Assembly (NCBI RefSeq): GCF_000517545.1
Contig: NZ_BAIV01000029.1
Coordinates: forward strand, 1 to 64,000
Source of the DNA: Bacteroides reticulotermitis JCM 10512
GTDB lineage: Bacteria > Bacteroidota > Bacteroidia > Bacteroidales > Bacteroidaceae
Length of the DNA stretch: 64,000 bases
Direction of reading: 5' to 3'
Numbering within the stretch: the stretch's first letter is position 1; each line of letters begins with the position of its first letter. This document shows positions 30,866-40,476 of this stretch, in pieces. The notes beneath the pieces are model-generated. The model was not told the origin of the DNA and searched no databases. It worked only from the letters and a program-made list of their open reading frames with translations. The position numbers were made by a program, and so were the translations under genes.

Positions 30866-31696
30866 TTAATTCTCTCCTTTGATTAGGATTGGTGGCGAGT
30901 CGGTTTCGAGCACGGTACCGTCGGCAAAATTCATCTGCACGTGGAATGTGTAAGTGTCCGGCTTCTCGGGCTTGTCGTCAAGAAAGAATACCCACCGCGC
31001 TTCGGTGAACGAGTAGTCTTCCAGAGGTGCGTCCTTCAGCGGAAGGCAGCGGAGCGATATGGGGCTGCATGTGCTTTGATCGGGACCGAACACCCATTGA
31101 TAATCTGGCAAGAGTCCTTGGTAGCAATCGCCGGTCGCAGTGTAGCCAGCGCTGATGGTCGCAGCCACATCGTCAAAGAGGATATGGAACAGTTGCCCCA
31201 AGTCTGCACCTGCAGGCAGGTCTTCGCCGAAGTCCTTGTCGGCAGTGATAGCGACGGATTTCAACGGCACACATGTCACGGTGAGGTCCCGCGATGGCCC
31301 GCATGTCGAGCTATTCCAGACAAAGGCCATATCGTTCAGTTGCTTGATATAACGCTCGTAAACTGCCTGCTTTTCGGCACGGCGCGGATCGTCATCGTTC
31401 TTAGCGGGGTAGAATTCGTGTTCGTTCAAGTTTGGGTTAATCAGCGTAGCATTAACGTTTAGTGACACATCGGACTTCATTTGCCCCTCGTTCAGGTATT
31501 GCCAGAAGAATTCCTTTTTTTCTAGGTCGAGCATGGAAGTATTCGAGCTTGTTATGTACAGCTGCTCGCATTTGACGAACTGTGTAATGTAAGACTTTTG
31601 TTTTTTTGTCTTAGGAGTGACCTCTGTGGTACATGATGTCATTACTGCAGTGCACGTCGCAACTAATAGGAATATACGAATAAGTGATTTTCTCAT
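30866..31696 (-). CDS. Hypothetical lipoprotein
   Basis: A 276-residue secreted product. The ATG at 31696 (MRKSLIRIFLLVATCTAVMTSC) gives a clean lipobox with Cys at about residue 22. An upstream ATG at 31729 would put charged residues before the signal. The mature part contains paired Cys residues (NSSTCGPSRDLTVTCVP and STCSPISLRC) that could form disulfides. It ends in a beta-sandwich-like region with YTFHVQMNFADG. I do not recognise the family. GC content is higher than in the flanking gap, so it may have a different origin from the small lipoproteins on its left. Confidence 0.6.
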   Translation of the reverse strand: MRKSLIRIFLLVATCTAVMTSCTTEVTPKTKKQKSYITQFVKCEQLYITSSNTSMLDLEKKEFFWQYLNEGQMKSDVSLNVNATLINPNLNEHEFYPAKNDDDPRRAEKQAVYERYIKQLNDMAFVWNSSTCGPSRDLTVTCVPLKSVAITADKDFGEDLPAGADLGQLFHILFDDVAATISAGYTATGDCYQGLLPDYQWVFGPDQSTCSPISLRCLPLKDAPLEDYSFTEARWVFFLDDKPEKPDTYTFHVQMNFADGTVLETDSPPILIKGEN

Positions 31697-32155
31697 CTCT
31701 GTATCAAAGTTTAATGTTCGTACATACATTTTTCTTATATTGGAAATTGTAATTCTCTACTCAGCGGGGAGATGTCTCTGTCTATTATTTCTTTCCAAGG
31801 GAAACTGTCGAGCTTCCAACTTCGGGATAATAAAATTAGCGTCCTTCGTTACAAACAAAATGTTTTCCTACGTTTTACTGATGCATCTGTAAACGGAATG
31901 TTACAAATATAGGATAAAAGATTAAATTACAACAGCTTTGATGAAAATGATTGACATTTTATGCGAATTCATCTTCCTGTACAATTATTCTTGAACGTAA
32001 CTACCAGTTTCCTTACAGTTTCTGAGAGTTTCTTTTGCTTGGGGAGGTAAATGCTATTATAGGGAAGCTATTGATGTGTATAATAGCTGTAGAGAGACAG
32101 AGATTGGATAGTCTCTATATCGTACTTGTTCTCAGGTATATGGATGGGGTATGAA
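31697..32155. other. Intergenic region without recognised features
   Basis: About 460 AT-rich bases. Short interrupted frames appear on both strands, but none has a start, a ribosome site and similarity together. It may be the decayed edge of an old insertion. Confidence 0.35.
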
Positions 32156-32190
32156 ATAGCATTAAGGAACTTAGTATTCCTTAATGCTAT
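32156..32190 (-). terminator. Terminator downstream of the HAD phosphatase gene
   Basis: Perfect 14-base arms ATAGCATTAAGGAA and TTCCTTAATGCTAT with a 7-base loop, 28 bases beyond the stop at 32218. Confidence 0.7.
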
Positions 32191-32217
32191 TATGGATGTT
32201 TGATTCAATGAAGTGAA

Positions 32218-32907
32218 TCAGCAGTTGGGCATGGTTTCCAGAATCTCTTCCCAATCTTCACAAAGCGATGTCATAGATGGGTAGAGCGTGTTTGCACCGG
32301 CTTCGAGTAACACTTGCTCATCCAGCGGACCGGTATTGACCGCAATGGTAAAGATGCCGGCTTTATGTCCGGATTCCACTCCGAGCGGTGCATTTTCTAT
32401 TACGACTGCTTCGTCGGCTTGCAGGTCCCCTTTACCGAGAGCCATCAGGTAGGGTTCAGGGTTGGGTTTGCCGTATTTCACATCATAGGCGGTTACCATT
32501 AATTCTTTGCGGAACATCCCCGGGAAATTATGCTCCAGCCTGTCCAATAACGAATGTTGTCCGGAACCGGTAACAACCATCGGGGTGAGTCCGTTACTTT
32601 TTACCTTCTGAAGCAGTTCCCATGCGCCCGGCATACGTTCGGGATCGGGATATGAATTGAATAAAATGCTTTTCTCCTTATAGATGTTTTCGATCTCCTC
32701 TTGCGTCGCTTCTCTACCTAATTCACGTTGGAAAACCAGGTTGATCGTTGAAGAACCTGTGCGCCCTTCGTGCAGATACGCTTCTTCGCGGCTGAGTGAA
32801 AGCCCGTAGCTCTTCATTACTTGATGCCAGGCTTCGGCATGGTAGGGCATGGAATTAAATAGTACGCCATCCATATCGAACAGGACAGCTTTGAGTTTCT
32901 TCTTCAT
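32218..32907 (-). CDS. HAD-superfamily phosphatase, beta-phosphoglucomutase-like
   Basis: A 229-residue HAD hydrolase. Motif I DMDGVLFNS (nucleophile Asp) is near residue 11, motif II VVTGSG near 112, and the motif III Lys near YGKPNPEP around 145. Motif IV is VVIENAPLGVESG, in which Glu/Asn replace the usual ED. The four-helix cap lies between motifs I and II, as in PgmB-like sugar phosphatases. It could act on a hexose phosphate or similar metabolite. The substrate is not predictable. It lies 36 bases downstream of a lipoprotein gene on the same strand. Confidence 0.88.
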   Translation of the reverse strand: MKKKLKAVLFDMDGVLFNSMPYHAEAWHQVMKSYGLSLSREEAYLHEGRTGSSTINLVFQRELGREATQEEIENIYKEKSILFNSYPDPERMPGAWELLQKVKSNGLTPMVVTGSGQHSLLDRLEHNFPGMFRKELMVTAYDVKYGKPNPEPYLMALGKGDLQADEAVVIENAPLGVESGHKAGIFTIAVNTGPLDEQVLLEAGANTLYPSMTSLCEDWEEILETMPNC

Positions 32908-32943
32908 ATTTTGAGTTTAATAGAATCGTTGCGATTCTTAATC

Positions 32944-33738
32944 TTATTTGATAATATCCTTTAGTTCAGGAATGCTGATTGTCACATCGTAGTGGTCTCC
33001 GGACTGGCTACCGACATATCGGTATATTATATCCCTATCACAACTTACACAATTGTTGATAAACACACGAGTTGCTTGGCCGGCTGTGGACAATGTTTCG
33101 ATGATATTCCGTTTGATAGCTATCGAACTATCTTTGATTTTACTGAGACTGTATCCGGCTTCATCGATGTGAGATACATAGATAACAGACTTATCGGTGA
33201 GTTGCACTTCTTCCAGACGGGTATCCTTATTGACTTGTATCGGAAGTTCCCGGCTAGCTATCTCTAGGTGTGATTTTAGATTGGCTAGATCGTTTTCCGG
33301 CGAATCGACTTGGGTATCAAGCGTACCTTTCAGCTCGTCGTGCGTCAGTTCACAAGTAAGTTTACTGCCTGAATCTTTGCCAATGTATATGACGTGCAGC
33401 CCTGCTTTCGATTGAACCATAAGGGTAAACAAGTCCTTGGTATCTGTCGTCGGATCTTGAAGCATGAGCATGATTGATGTTTTCAGGCTTTCGGGATTTG
33501 CCTTTAACGCCTCCATATCCGTAAGCGCTTCGTTGATAGAGAGCGTATAAATTACATTCTGCCCATCATAAACAATACTGCTAATCTCTCCGGTTTCCCC
33601 TAAGGTGATGGGACACTGCTTGTTGGCATTCTCGATTGCTTCTTTGAGTTTACTCTGTTGGCAACCAACTAATATCATAAATAAGGATAAAGCCGATAGT
33701 AGCATAAATACATGCGACTTCTTGATTAAATTTTGCAT
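32944..33738 (-). CDS. Hypothetical lipoprotein with two related halves
   Basis: A 264-residue product with a lipoprotein signal (lipobox VGC near residue 26). The first half contains CPITLGETGEISSIVYDGQNVIY and the second CVSCDRDIIYRYVG. Both halves carry a beta-alpha-beta pattern with a regularly placed ALKxNPESLK or similar amphipathic helix, suggesting an internal duplication. The family is not recognised with confidence. The TAnnTTTG box at 33790-33797 supports the start. It may be co-transcribed with the HAD gene. Confidence 0.65.
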   Translation of the reverse strand: MQNLIKKSHVFMLLSALSLFMILVGCQQSKLKEAIENANKQCPITLGETGEISSIVYDGQNVIYTLSINEALTDMEALKANPESLKTSIMLMLQDPTTDTKDLFTLMVQSKAGLHVIYIGKDSGSKLTCELTHDELKGTLDTQVDSPENDLANLKSHLEIASRELPIQVNKDTRLEEVQLTDKSVIYVSHIDEAGYSLSKIKDSSIAIKRNIIETLSTAGQATRVFINNCVSCDRDIIYRYVGSQSGDHYDVTISIPELKDIIK

Positions 33739-33789
33739 AGCTCAACAGTTTAGAATTTGATAATCTTCCAGATAGGAAGATATATCGTG

Positions 33790-33797
33790 CAAAGATA
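33790..33797 (-). promoter_or_regulatory. Bacteroidota -7 promoter box
   Basis: CAAAGATA reads TATCTTTG on the minus strand, 52 bases before the start at 33738. Confidence 0.5.
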
Positions 33798-33897
33798 GTT
33801 ATAAAAAATGAGAGACAAAGCCTAACGAAAAGATAGTTGTCGGTTGGTAGTCAGGTTGATAAATGGCGCAACTGTTTGTTAATTAGAAGATAATATG

Positions 33898-33905
33898 TAT
33901 TTTTG
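33898..33905 (+). promoter_or_regulatory. Bacteroidota -7 promoter box
   Basis: TATTTTTG, 24 bases before the ATG at 33930. Confidence 0.55.
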
Positions 33906-33929
33906 TGGCATGATTAATCTATTGATAGT

Positions 33930-34433
33930 ATGAAAAAGGGACTATTATTTCTGCTGCCATTATTGCTGGGAGCCTGTTCCGCCAAGGAAGAGAGTCCGGT
34001 TATTAAAGTCGAAAAACTATATGTAAGTTTAGAAGGCGAAGACGGAGAAATTGAAAAATCGAAGAATTATGCCGGTAATTTAGACCAGTTGCCTGTGCTG
34101 GAGCCGGGTGATAAGGTTGATGCCTATTTATCGCTCGATGGCAATGGGGCCGAGTTGAAGACCTTTAAACTCTTGAACGAGGGAGAGGTACTTACCGACT
34201 TGGTTTATGAGGAGGGCGAAGTAACTTCCGAAGGCAATCTGACCAATAAGGAAAAAGGGCAGTTGCGATTTAAGGATGGAGTAACAAAGTCCAAGGTTCT
34301 GGTGCAGGCCGTCGTGGAGAAAGTCGACCAAAACGGTGATGTGAAGCTATCTTTCTATCTCTCTTCCAAAGCCGAGTGCGAAGGAGCACAGGAAGTTATT
34401 GATTTAAAGACGAAGGCAGCCGACAACGAATGA
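33930..34433 (+). CDS. Hypothetical acidic lipoprotein
   Basis: A 167-residue lipoprotein. MKKGLLFLLPLLLGACSAKE carries the lipobox with Cys at residue 16. The mature part is acidic and beta-rich, with VKVEKLYVSLEGEDGEI-like strands and a single late Cys in AKCEG-like context near residue 150. I do not recognise the family. It has its own promoter and shares a bidirectional terminator with the convergent pgi gene. Confidence 0.7.
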   Translation: MKKGLLFLLPLLLGACSAKEESPVIKVEKLYVSLEGEDGEIEKSKNYAGNLDQLPVLEPGDKVDAYLSLDGNGAELKTFKLLNEGEVLTDLVYEEGEVTSEGNLTNKEKGQLRFKDGVTKSKVLVQAVVEKVDQNGDVKLSFYLSSKAECEGAQEVIDLKTKAADNE

Positions 34434-34452
34434 TTTTCCACCTATATATAAT

Positions 34453-34489
34453 AAAAAAGAAGCGATCTTCAAAAGGTCGCTTCTTTTTT
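34453..34489. terminator. Bidirectional terminator
   Basis: A-tract, GAAGCGA.../...TCGCTTC stem and T-tract in the convergent gap between the lipoprotein gene and pgi. Confidence 0.85.
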
Positions 34490-34509
34490 ATATTGAGGGA
34501 ATACAGTTC

Positions 34510-35845
34510 TTATAACTTAGCTTGAATAGCTTTCGAATCTTCTTCGTATCCCGGTTTGTTTAGCAGAGCAAACATATTCTTTTTGTAAGCCTCTACGCCC
34601 GGCTGGTTGAATGGGTTAACTCCTAACAGATAACCGCTGATGCCGCAAGCCTTTTCAAAGAAGTACAGAAGTCCGCCAATGTAGTACTCGCTCAGTTCGG
34701 GAAGAACAATGCGCATATTGGGAACACCACCGTCTACGTGAGCCAACTGAGTACCTAGTTCAGCCATCTTGTTCACCTCATCTACGTTTGCCGGCTAAGA
34801 AGTTCAGGCCATCCAGATTCGCTTCGTCAGAAGGAACCTCCAGTTTGTGATTTACTTTATCTACGGAGATCACCGTCTCGAAGATAGAGCGTTCGCCTTC
34901 CTGAATCCATTGCCCCATGGAGTGAAGATCGGTAGAGAAATCAACAGCAGCCGGGAAAATACCCTTGTTGTCTTTGCCTTCAGATTCTCCGTAAAGCTGC
35001 TTCCACCATTCACTTACGTAGTGCAACTTCGGGCAGAAGTTAACGAGAATCTCGATCTTCTTCCCGCTTTTGTACAACTCGTTGCGAGTGGCAGCATAAA
35101 TAGCCGCTGGGTTTTCGGCAAAAGGTACCTGATCACCACAAGCTTTCTCCATATCAGCTGCTCCGGCAACTAATTGTTCGATGTCGAAGCCGGCAACCGC
35201 AATCGGAAGCAGGCCAACCGGCGTCAGTACCGAGAAACGTCCGCCAACGTTATCAGGAATGATGAACGTTTTGTATCCTTCCTTGTCCGCTGTGATGCGC
35301 GCAGCTCCTTTTTCGGCATCGGTAATTGCTACGATAACCTTTTGAGCAGTCTCTTTGCCCCGTTGATCTTCGCATTGCTTTTTCAGCAGGCGGAAAGCGA
35401 GGGCAGTTTCGGTAGTTGTACCCGATTTAGAGATGTTGATAAGACCAAATTTCTTGTTTTTCAGATATTCGGTAAGTTCGTATAAGTAATCTTCACTGAT
35501 GTTATGCCCGGCATAAATCATGATCGGAGAAGTTTGCTTATCTTGCAGCCATGCAAAGCTGTTGGACAAGGCTTCGATTACAGCACGGGCACCCAGATAG
35601 CTGCCACCGATACCGGCTACAACGACTACTTCGCAGTTATCTCTCAATACCTGTGCGGTAGCTTTCAAGTCAGCCAGATGCTCTTTACTGATAGAAGAAG
35701 GCAGATGTAACCAACCTAGAAAGTCGTTTCCTTTCCCTGTACCTTTTGCTAACATCTCCTGTGCAGCCTTTACCTCAGCTTCATAGGCAAAAACTTTTTC
35801 TTTTGCGATAAAACCAAAAGTTTTTTCAATATTCAAACTAATCAT
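34510..35845 (-). CDS. pgi: Glucose-6-phosphate isomerase (one frameshift)
   Basis: Interconverts glucose 6-phosphate and fructose 6-phosphate. Conserved blocks include VVAGIGGSYLGARA near 75, NISKSGTTTETALAFR near 136, and VGGRFSVLTPVGLLP near 200. A GKDNKGIFPA...DLHSMGQ block follows near 295, and the C-terminal HVDGGVPN includes the catalytic His. The frame breaks at about 34777: LAGKR runs into a stop. Two bases missing from a GTGT repeat would restore GKRVDEVNKMAELG, giving 445 residues with frame closure, which is the expected bacterial length. An essential glycolytic gene is unlikely to be truly broken. It is the third gene of a lysS-gpsA-pgi operon, 22 bases downstream of gpsA. Confidence 0.95.
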
Positions 35846-35867
35846 ATCTTTATACTATTTATAAGGT

Positions 35868-36863
35868 TTATCTGAATGAGTCGGTGAGTAACTTTATCTC
35901 GATCATTGGCGAAATGCGTTCGTACAAGATGTTGTATACGGCATCCAGTATAGGCATATTCACATGATGATGCTTATTGATTTCTTTGATGCACTTGGTA
36001 CCGTAGTATCCTTCGGCTATCATTTCCATCTCAATCTGCGCGCTTTTCACGGAGTATCCTTTGCCGATCATGGTTCCGAACGTCCGGTTACGGCTAAAGT
36101 TAGAGTAGCCGGTTACCAGCAGGTCGCCTAGATACACCGACTCGTATACATTTCTGTTGAGCGGGTGCACCGTGTTGAGAAAACGGTTCATTTCCTGAAT
36201 CGCATTGGATATCAGTACCGCTTGAAAGTTGTCTCCGTACTTTAGGCCGCTACATATACCTGCCGCAATGGCGTAGACATTTTTCAGTACCGAACTATAT
36301 TCGATACCTATCACGTCGTCACTCACGGAAGTTTTGATGTAGCTGCTTCCCAACCGGCGGGCAAAGATACGTGCTTTGTCCTTGTCCGGACAAGCGATCG
36401 TCAGATACGAGAGACGTTCCAACGCAACTTCTTCTGCATGGCATGGGCCACCTAATACGGCGATATTTTCGGGGGGAACACCGTATTCCTTGGTGAAATA
36501 TTCTGATACGATAACATTATCGTCGGGTACGATTCCTTTGATAGCGGTAATAATGAACTTGTCCCGAATTTTATGTTTCAGTTTTTTCAAGTGCGCTTTC
36601 AGGTACGGAGAAGGGGTCACGAAGATGAGTGTATCCGATTGTTTCACAATATCGTTGATATTGGAACTGAAATTGATACGCTTTACATCGAACTTCACCC
36701 CTGTTAGATAGGCCGGATTATGCCCCAGTCTTTTGAAGTCGGTGATGCGATCGTCTCGTCGCATATACCAATTAATGGAGTCTTCCTGAGCCAGACACAT
36801 TTTAGCAATGGCTGTAGCCCAACTTCCGCCGCCCATTATCGCTATCTTACCGGGTAATTTCAT
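35868..36863 (-). CDS. gpsA: Glycerol-3-phosphate dehydrogenase
   Basis: NAD(P)H-dependent reduction of dihydroxyacetone phosphate to sn-glycerol 3-phosphate for phospholipid synthesis. The dinucleotide-binding loop MGGGSWATAIAKM sits at residues 10-22. The family block ENIAVLGGPCHAEEV is near 130, the catalytic Lys region VLKNVYAIAAGI near 190, and GYSNFSRNRTFG near 255. I chose the ATG at 36863 (MKLPGKIAIMGG, 331 residues). The upstream ATG at 36926 overlaps lysS and adds a non-conserved tail. Confidence 0.93.
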   Translation of the reverse strand: MKLPGKIAIMGGGSWATAIAKMCLAQEDSINWYMRRDDRITDFKRLGHNPAYLTGVKFDVKRINFSSNINDIVKQSDTLIFVTPSPYLKAHLKKLKHKIRDKFIITAIKGIVPDDNVIVSEYFTKEYGVPPENIAVLGGPCHAEEVALERLSYLTIACPDKDKARIFARRLGSSYIKTSVSDDVIGIEYSSVLKNVYAIAAGICSGLKYGDNFQAVLISNAIQEMNRFLNTVHPLNRNVYESVYLGDLLVTGYSNFSRNRTFGTMIGKGYSVKSAQIEMEMIAEGYYGTKCIKEINKHHHVNMPILDAVYNILYERISPMIEIKLLTDSFR

Positions 36864-36922
36864 ATTTAATGGATCATTGATAATTGCAGAAAGAAGTCTG
36901 ATACGTCTTTCTGCAATTAGAT

Positions 36923-38650
36923 TCAATTAAGTTTGTTTACCCAGTCGGTCACCTCGTTCACGGTTGGGTTAGTTAATTCCAATTTATACTTCTTATTTAT
37001 ACCACAGATGTCTTGGTGTAGTTTTTGCGGGTTGACATCTTTCATGTCGCTTACTGTGTTGTAACCGGCTTTTTGTACGAGAGCTACCCATTCTTCCGGG
37101 ATGCCCAGTTCCATGTATTTGGAAGCCGAATCTTTTTTGGTTGTTTTTTCAGGGCGCATTTGCGGGAAGAACAGAACTTCCTGAATGGCCGTTTGTCCGG
37201 TCATGAGCATAACCAAGCGGTCCATACCGATTCCCATTCCCGAAGTAGGAGGCATACCATATTCCAACGCGCGTACAAAGTCCATATCGATAAACATGGC
37301 CTCGTCGTCTCCCTTTTCGCTGAGGCGGAGTTGGTCTTGGAAGCGTCCTAACTGATCGATCGGGTCGTTCAATTCGGAGTATGCGTTACACAATTCCTTA
37401 CCGTTTACCATCAGCTCGAAGCGTTCCGTCAATTCCGGATTGTTACGATGGCGTTTGGTCAGCGGTGACATTTCCACCGGATAGTCGGTGATAAATGTAG
37501 GCTGGATATAATTTCCTTCGCAGAATTCTCCGAAGATTTCGTCGATCAGTTTGCCTTTACCCATTGTGTCATCGATATCCATTTTCAACGCCTGGCAGAC
37601 CTCCCGAACTTCAGCTTCGCTCTTTCCGGTGAGGTCGTATCCTGTAAATTCCTTGATCGAATCGAGCATAGTCACCCGTCTGTAAGGAGCTTTGAAGTTG
37701 ATTACGTTGTCGCCGACTTTAACCTCGTGCGTTCCGTTGGCATCCATACAGATCTTGTCGATCATGTTTTCGGTGAATTCCATCATCCAGTTGTAGTCCT
37801 TGTAGGATACATAGATTTCCATACAAGTAAACTCCGGGTTGTGCGTACGGTCCATACCTTCGTTACGGAAGTTCTTGGAGAATTCGTATACACCTTCAAA
37901 ACCACCTACGATGAGACGCTTCAAATAAAGTTCGTCGGCAACACGTAGGTAAAGAGGCATATCCAAAGCATTGTGGTGTGTGATGAACGGACGAGCCGCA
38001 GCGCCACCGGGGATTGCTTGCAGGATTGGAGTTTCTACCTCCAGATAGCCCTTGGTATTGAAATACTCGCGCATGGAGCTATATACTTTCGTGCGCTTCA
38101 TGAAAATATCTTTGATGCCTTCGTTTACTGCCAGGTCGACATAGCGTTGGCGATAACGAAGTTCAGGATCTTCAAAAGAGTCGTATGCTACGCCATCTTT
38201 GTGTTTTACGATGGGCAGCGGTTTGATGGACTTAGCCAGAACGGTCAGCTTTTGCGCATGAACGCTTATTTCGCCCATTTGCGTGCGAAATACAAAACCT
38301 TCGATTCCGATAAAGTCGCCTAAGTCGAGCAGACGTTTAAATGCGGTGTTGTACATTTCCTTGTCTTCTCCCGGGCAGATGTCGTCACGGGTGATATATA
38401 CCTGGATACGGCCTCTGGAATCCTGCAACTCAACGAAAGAGGCTTTACCCATCACACGGCGACTCATGATACGTCCGGCGATCGATACCTGGCGAGGTTC
38501 GTCTTCATCTTTGAATTCTTTTTTAATATCGGTGGAGAAAGCATTGGTTACATACTCTGCTGCCGGATAGGGATCAATACCCATCGCGCGAAGTTCGTTC
38601 AGACTGTTACGTCTGATGATTTCCTGTTCACTTAGTTCTAATATATTCAT
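36923..38650 (-). CDS. lysS: Lysyl-tRNA synthetase (class II)
   Basis: Charges tRNA-Lys. The 575 residues comprise an N-terminal OB-fold anticodon-binding domain (about 55-150, VSIAGRIMSRRVMGKASF) and the class II catalytic core. Motif 2 is FRNEGMDRTHNPEFT near 260 and motif 3 is GMGIGMDRLVMLM near 485. The last 75 residues extend beyond the catalytic core with an MKDVNPQKLHQDICG helix pair typical of Bacteroidota LysS. It heads the lysS-gpsA-pgi operon with a promoter box at 38680-38687. Confidence 0.96.
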   Translation of the reverse strand: MNILELSEQEIIRRNSLNELRAMGIDPYPAAEYVTNAFSTDIKKEFKDEDEPRQVSIAGRIMSRRVMGKASFVELQDSRGRIQVYITRDDICPGEDKEMYNTAFKRLLDLGDFIGIEGFVFRTQMGEISVHAQKLTVLAKSIKPLPIVKHKDGVAYDSFEDPELRYRQRYVDLAVNEGIKDIFMKRTKVYSSMREYFNTKGYLEVETPILQAIPGGAAARPFITHHNALDMPLYLRVADELYLKRLIVGGFEGVYEFSKNFRNEGMDRTHNPEFTCMEIYVSYKDYNWMMEFTENMIDKICMDANGTHEVKVGDNVINFKAPYRRVTMLDSIKEFTGYDLTGKSEAEVREVCQALKMDIDDTMGKGKLIDEIFGEFCEGNYIQPTFITDYPVEMSPLTKRHRNNPELTERFELMVNGKELCNAYSELNDPIDQLGRFQDQLRLSEKGDDEAMFIDMDFVRALEYGMPPTSGMGIGMDRLVMLMTGQTAIQEVLFFPQMRPEKTTKKDSASKYMELGIPEEWVALVQKAGYNTVSDMKDVNPQKLHQDICGINKKYKLELTNPTVNEVTDWVNKLN

Positions 38651-38679
38651 TTCGTTATGTATTAACTCAATTTTGGAGG

Positions 38680-38687
38680 CAAAAATA
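38680..38687 (-). promoter_or_regulatory. Bacteroidota -7 promoter box for lysS operon
   Basis: CAAAAATA reads TATTTTTG on the minus strand, 30 bases before the lysS start. It is divergent with the MATE gene promoter. Confidence 0.55.
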
Positions 38688-38728
38688 CGAAACTTTTCTT
38701 ATATATCCCGTATTACGTCTCTTTTTTG

Positions 38729-38736
38729 TATCTTTG
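38729..38736 (+). promoter_or_regulatory. Bacteroidota -7 promoter box
   Basis: TATCTTTG, 19 bases before the MATE ATG at 38756, and it overlaps an upstream alternative start at 38726, which it rules out. Confidence 0.6.
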
Positions 38737-38755
38737 CGCCCTCAAAGAAAAGAAT

Positions 38756-40114
38756 ATGAGTCAACAAAAAACACCCACTGCGCTGGGTACTGAAAAGATT
38801 GGAAAACTTCTGATGCAATACGCCATTCCGGCAATCATCGCTATGACGGCATCTTCTCTTTATAACATGGTAGATAGTATTTTCATTGGACACGGGGTAG
38901 GAGCACTGGCTATTTCGGGGCTTGCGCTGACGTTTCCTTTGATGAACTTAGGTGCTGCTTTCGGCTCGTTGGTCGGAGTGGGAGCCTCTACACTTATATC
39001 TGTCAAGCTGGGGCAGAAAGACTACGGTACTGCCCAGAAGATACTTGGCAATGTGCTTATCTTAAACCTGATTATCGGTATCTCCTTTACGCTCCTTGTC
39101 CTACCGTTTCTCGATCCGATTCTTTATTTCTTCGGAGGAAGTGACGAAACGGTGAAGTATGCCCGGGAGTTTATGCAGATCATCCTGCTCGGTAACGTGG
39201 TTACCCATCTCTACCTCGGGCTGAATGCGGTACTTAGGGCTTCCGGACATCCGCAGAAGGCGATGATCGCTACCATAACCACGGTGGTAATCAATGTGCT
39301 GCTCGCCCCCTTGTTTATATTTGTATTCGATTGGGGGATTCGGGGAGCGGCTGCTGCTACTGTTTGCGCGCAGTTGATCGCTTTGCTGTGGCAGTTTCAT
39401 TTCTTCAGTCGTAAAGACGAGTTGATCCGGTTGCAGAAAGGTATTTACCGGTTGGAACGTAAGATTGTAACCGACTCTTTAGCGATCGGTATGGCTCCTT
39501 TCCTGATGAATATGGCTTCTTGTTTCATTGTCATCCTCATCAATCAGGGGTTGAAGAAGTATGGAGGCGATTTGGCTATTGGCGCGTTCGGCATTGTCAA
39601 CCGCATCGTCTTTGTCTTTATAATGATTGTGTTGGGATTGAATCAGGGGATGCAGCCTATTGCCGGCTATAATTTCGGGGCGAAGCTTTATCCGCGTGTG
39701 ACGCGGGTGTTGAAGGAGACGATTCGCTATGCGACCGTAATCACGACAATCGGTTTCCTGATCGGTATGTTTATTCCCGAAATGGTTTCCGCCATCTTTA
39801 CGTCGGACCCAGAGCTGATCGCGATCTCCTCGAAGGGATTCCGTTTGGTTGTCCTGTTTTTCCCCATCGTAGGTTTCCAGATGGTAGCTTCCAACTTCTT
39901 TCAAAGTATCGGAATGGCCAATAAGGCTATTTTCCTTTCACTCACCCGGCAGATGCTTTTCCTCGTTCCGTGTCTGTTGATTCTGCCGCATTATTATGGG
40001 CAGCTAGGCGTATGGGTAAGTATGCCGGTAGCCGATTTGGCGGCAAGTGTTGTGTCGGGCGCTATGCTTTGGTGGCAATTCAGGCAGTTTAAGAAGGCCG
40101 AAGCTGCTCGTTGA
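38756..40114 (+). CDS. MATE-family multidrug/organic-cation efflux transporter
   Basis: A 452-residue inner-membrane antiporter with 12 predicted helices in two homologous halves (first helix YAIPAIIAMTASSLYNMVDSI). MATE proteins export cationic or other compounds against Na+ or H+. Typical features are the N-half D in NMVDSIFIGH and the second-half QGMQPIAGYNFGAK loop near residue 300. I chose the ATG at 38756 (MSQQKTPTALG). No regulator is adjacent, so its substrate is unknown. Confidence 0.9.
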   Translation: MSQQKTPTALGTEKIGKLLMQYAIPAIIAMTASSLYNMVDSIFIGHGVGALAISGLALTFPLMNLGAAFGSLVGVGASTLISVKLGQKDYGTAQKILGNVLILNLIIGISFTLLVLPFLDPILYFFGGSDETVKYAREFMQIILLGNVVTHLYLGLNAVLRASGHPQKAMIATITTVVINVLLAPLFIFVFDWGIRGAAAATVCAQLIALLWQFHFFSRKDELIRLQKGIYRLERKIVTDSLAIGMAPFLMNMASCFIVILINQGLKKYGGDLAIGAFGIVNRIVFVFIMIVLGLNQGMQPIAGYNFGAKLYPRVTRVLKETIRYATVITTIGFLIGMFIPEMVSAIFTSDPELIAISSKGFRLVVLFFPIVGFQMVASNFFQSIGMANKAIFLSLTRQMLFLVPCLLILPHYYGQLGVWVSMPVADLAASVVSGAMLWWQFRQFKKAEAAR

Positions 40115-40129
40115 TATATGCCAGGTATC

Positions 40130-40157
40130 CCTGGACATCCGCTAAGGAATGTCCAGG
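40130..40157. terminator. Inverted repeat in convergent gap
   Basis: CCTGGACAT/ATGTCCAGG arms with a 10-base loop between the MATE and DUF4248 genes. The right arm overlaps the DUF4248 stop. It lacks a T-run, so termination is only plausible. Confidence 0.45.
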
Positions 40158-40396
40158 AAAGTGGTTATTAGCTGTACTTGGCGGGGCGTGAAAGTACGTG
40201 TACGCGGATTGTATCCGAGTTCCGTCAAGCGAGCGTACAACTCTTTATTGATCTTTATCCACTTGGTTAGCATCCGGATGGCGCATCGTGGCGTAATGTT
40301 CGGGTTGTAAAGGCAGGCTAAATCCTTTTTTAGATACGTTTTGATGACAAAAGGCTTCTCTTCTTCTTCCAATTCTTCCCAGGTTGAATGTTCCAT
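40142..40396 (-). CDS. DUF4248 family protein
   Basis: An 84-residue cytosolic protein resembling the DUF4248 family of Bacteroidota: IKTYLKKDLACLYNPNITP followed by a helical C-terminus with YNPRTRTFTPRQV. These small proteins are often found next to HU-family DNA-binding genes, as here. The helical composition and basic C-terminus suggest a DNA- or protein-binding role, but function is not known. It lies 114 bases downstream of the first HU gene and behind that gene's terminator. Confidence 0.75.
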   Translation of the reverse strand: MEHSTWEELEEEEKPFVIKTYLKKDLACLYNPNITPRCAIRMLTKWIKINKELYARLTELGYNPRTRTFTPRQVQLITTFLDIP

Positions 40397-40476
40397 TTAA
40401 TTTTTCATTTTAAGGTTTGGTAAATATACGAAATATTGAACAAAATATCAACATATCATACGTTTTTTTAAGCATC

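Noticed and set aside
30651..30869. 72-codon plus-strand ORF in the AT-rich gap
   Set aside because: No ribosome site, promoter or recognisable similarity, and it overlaps the terminator of the minus-strand gene.
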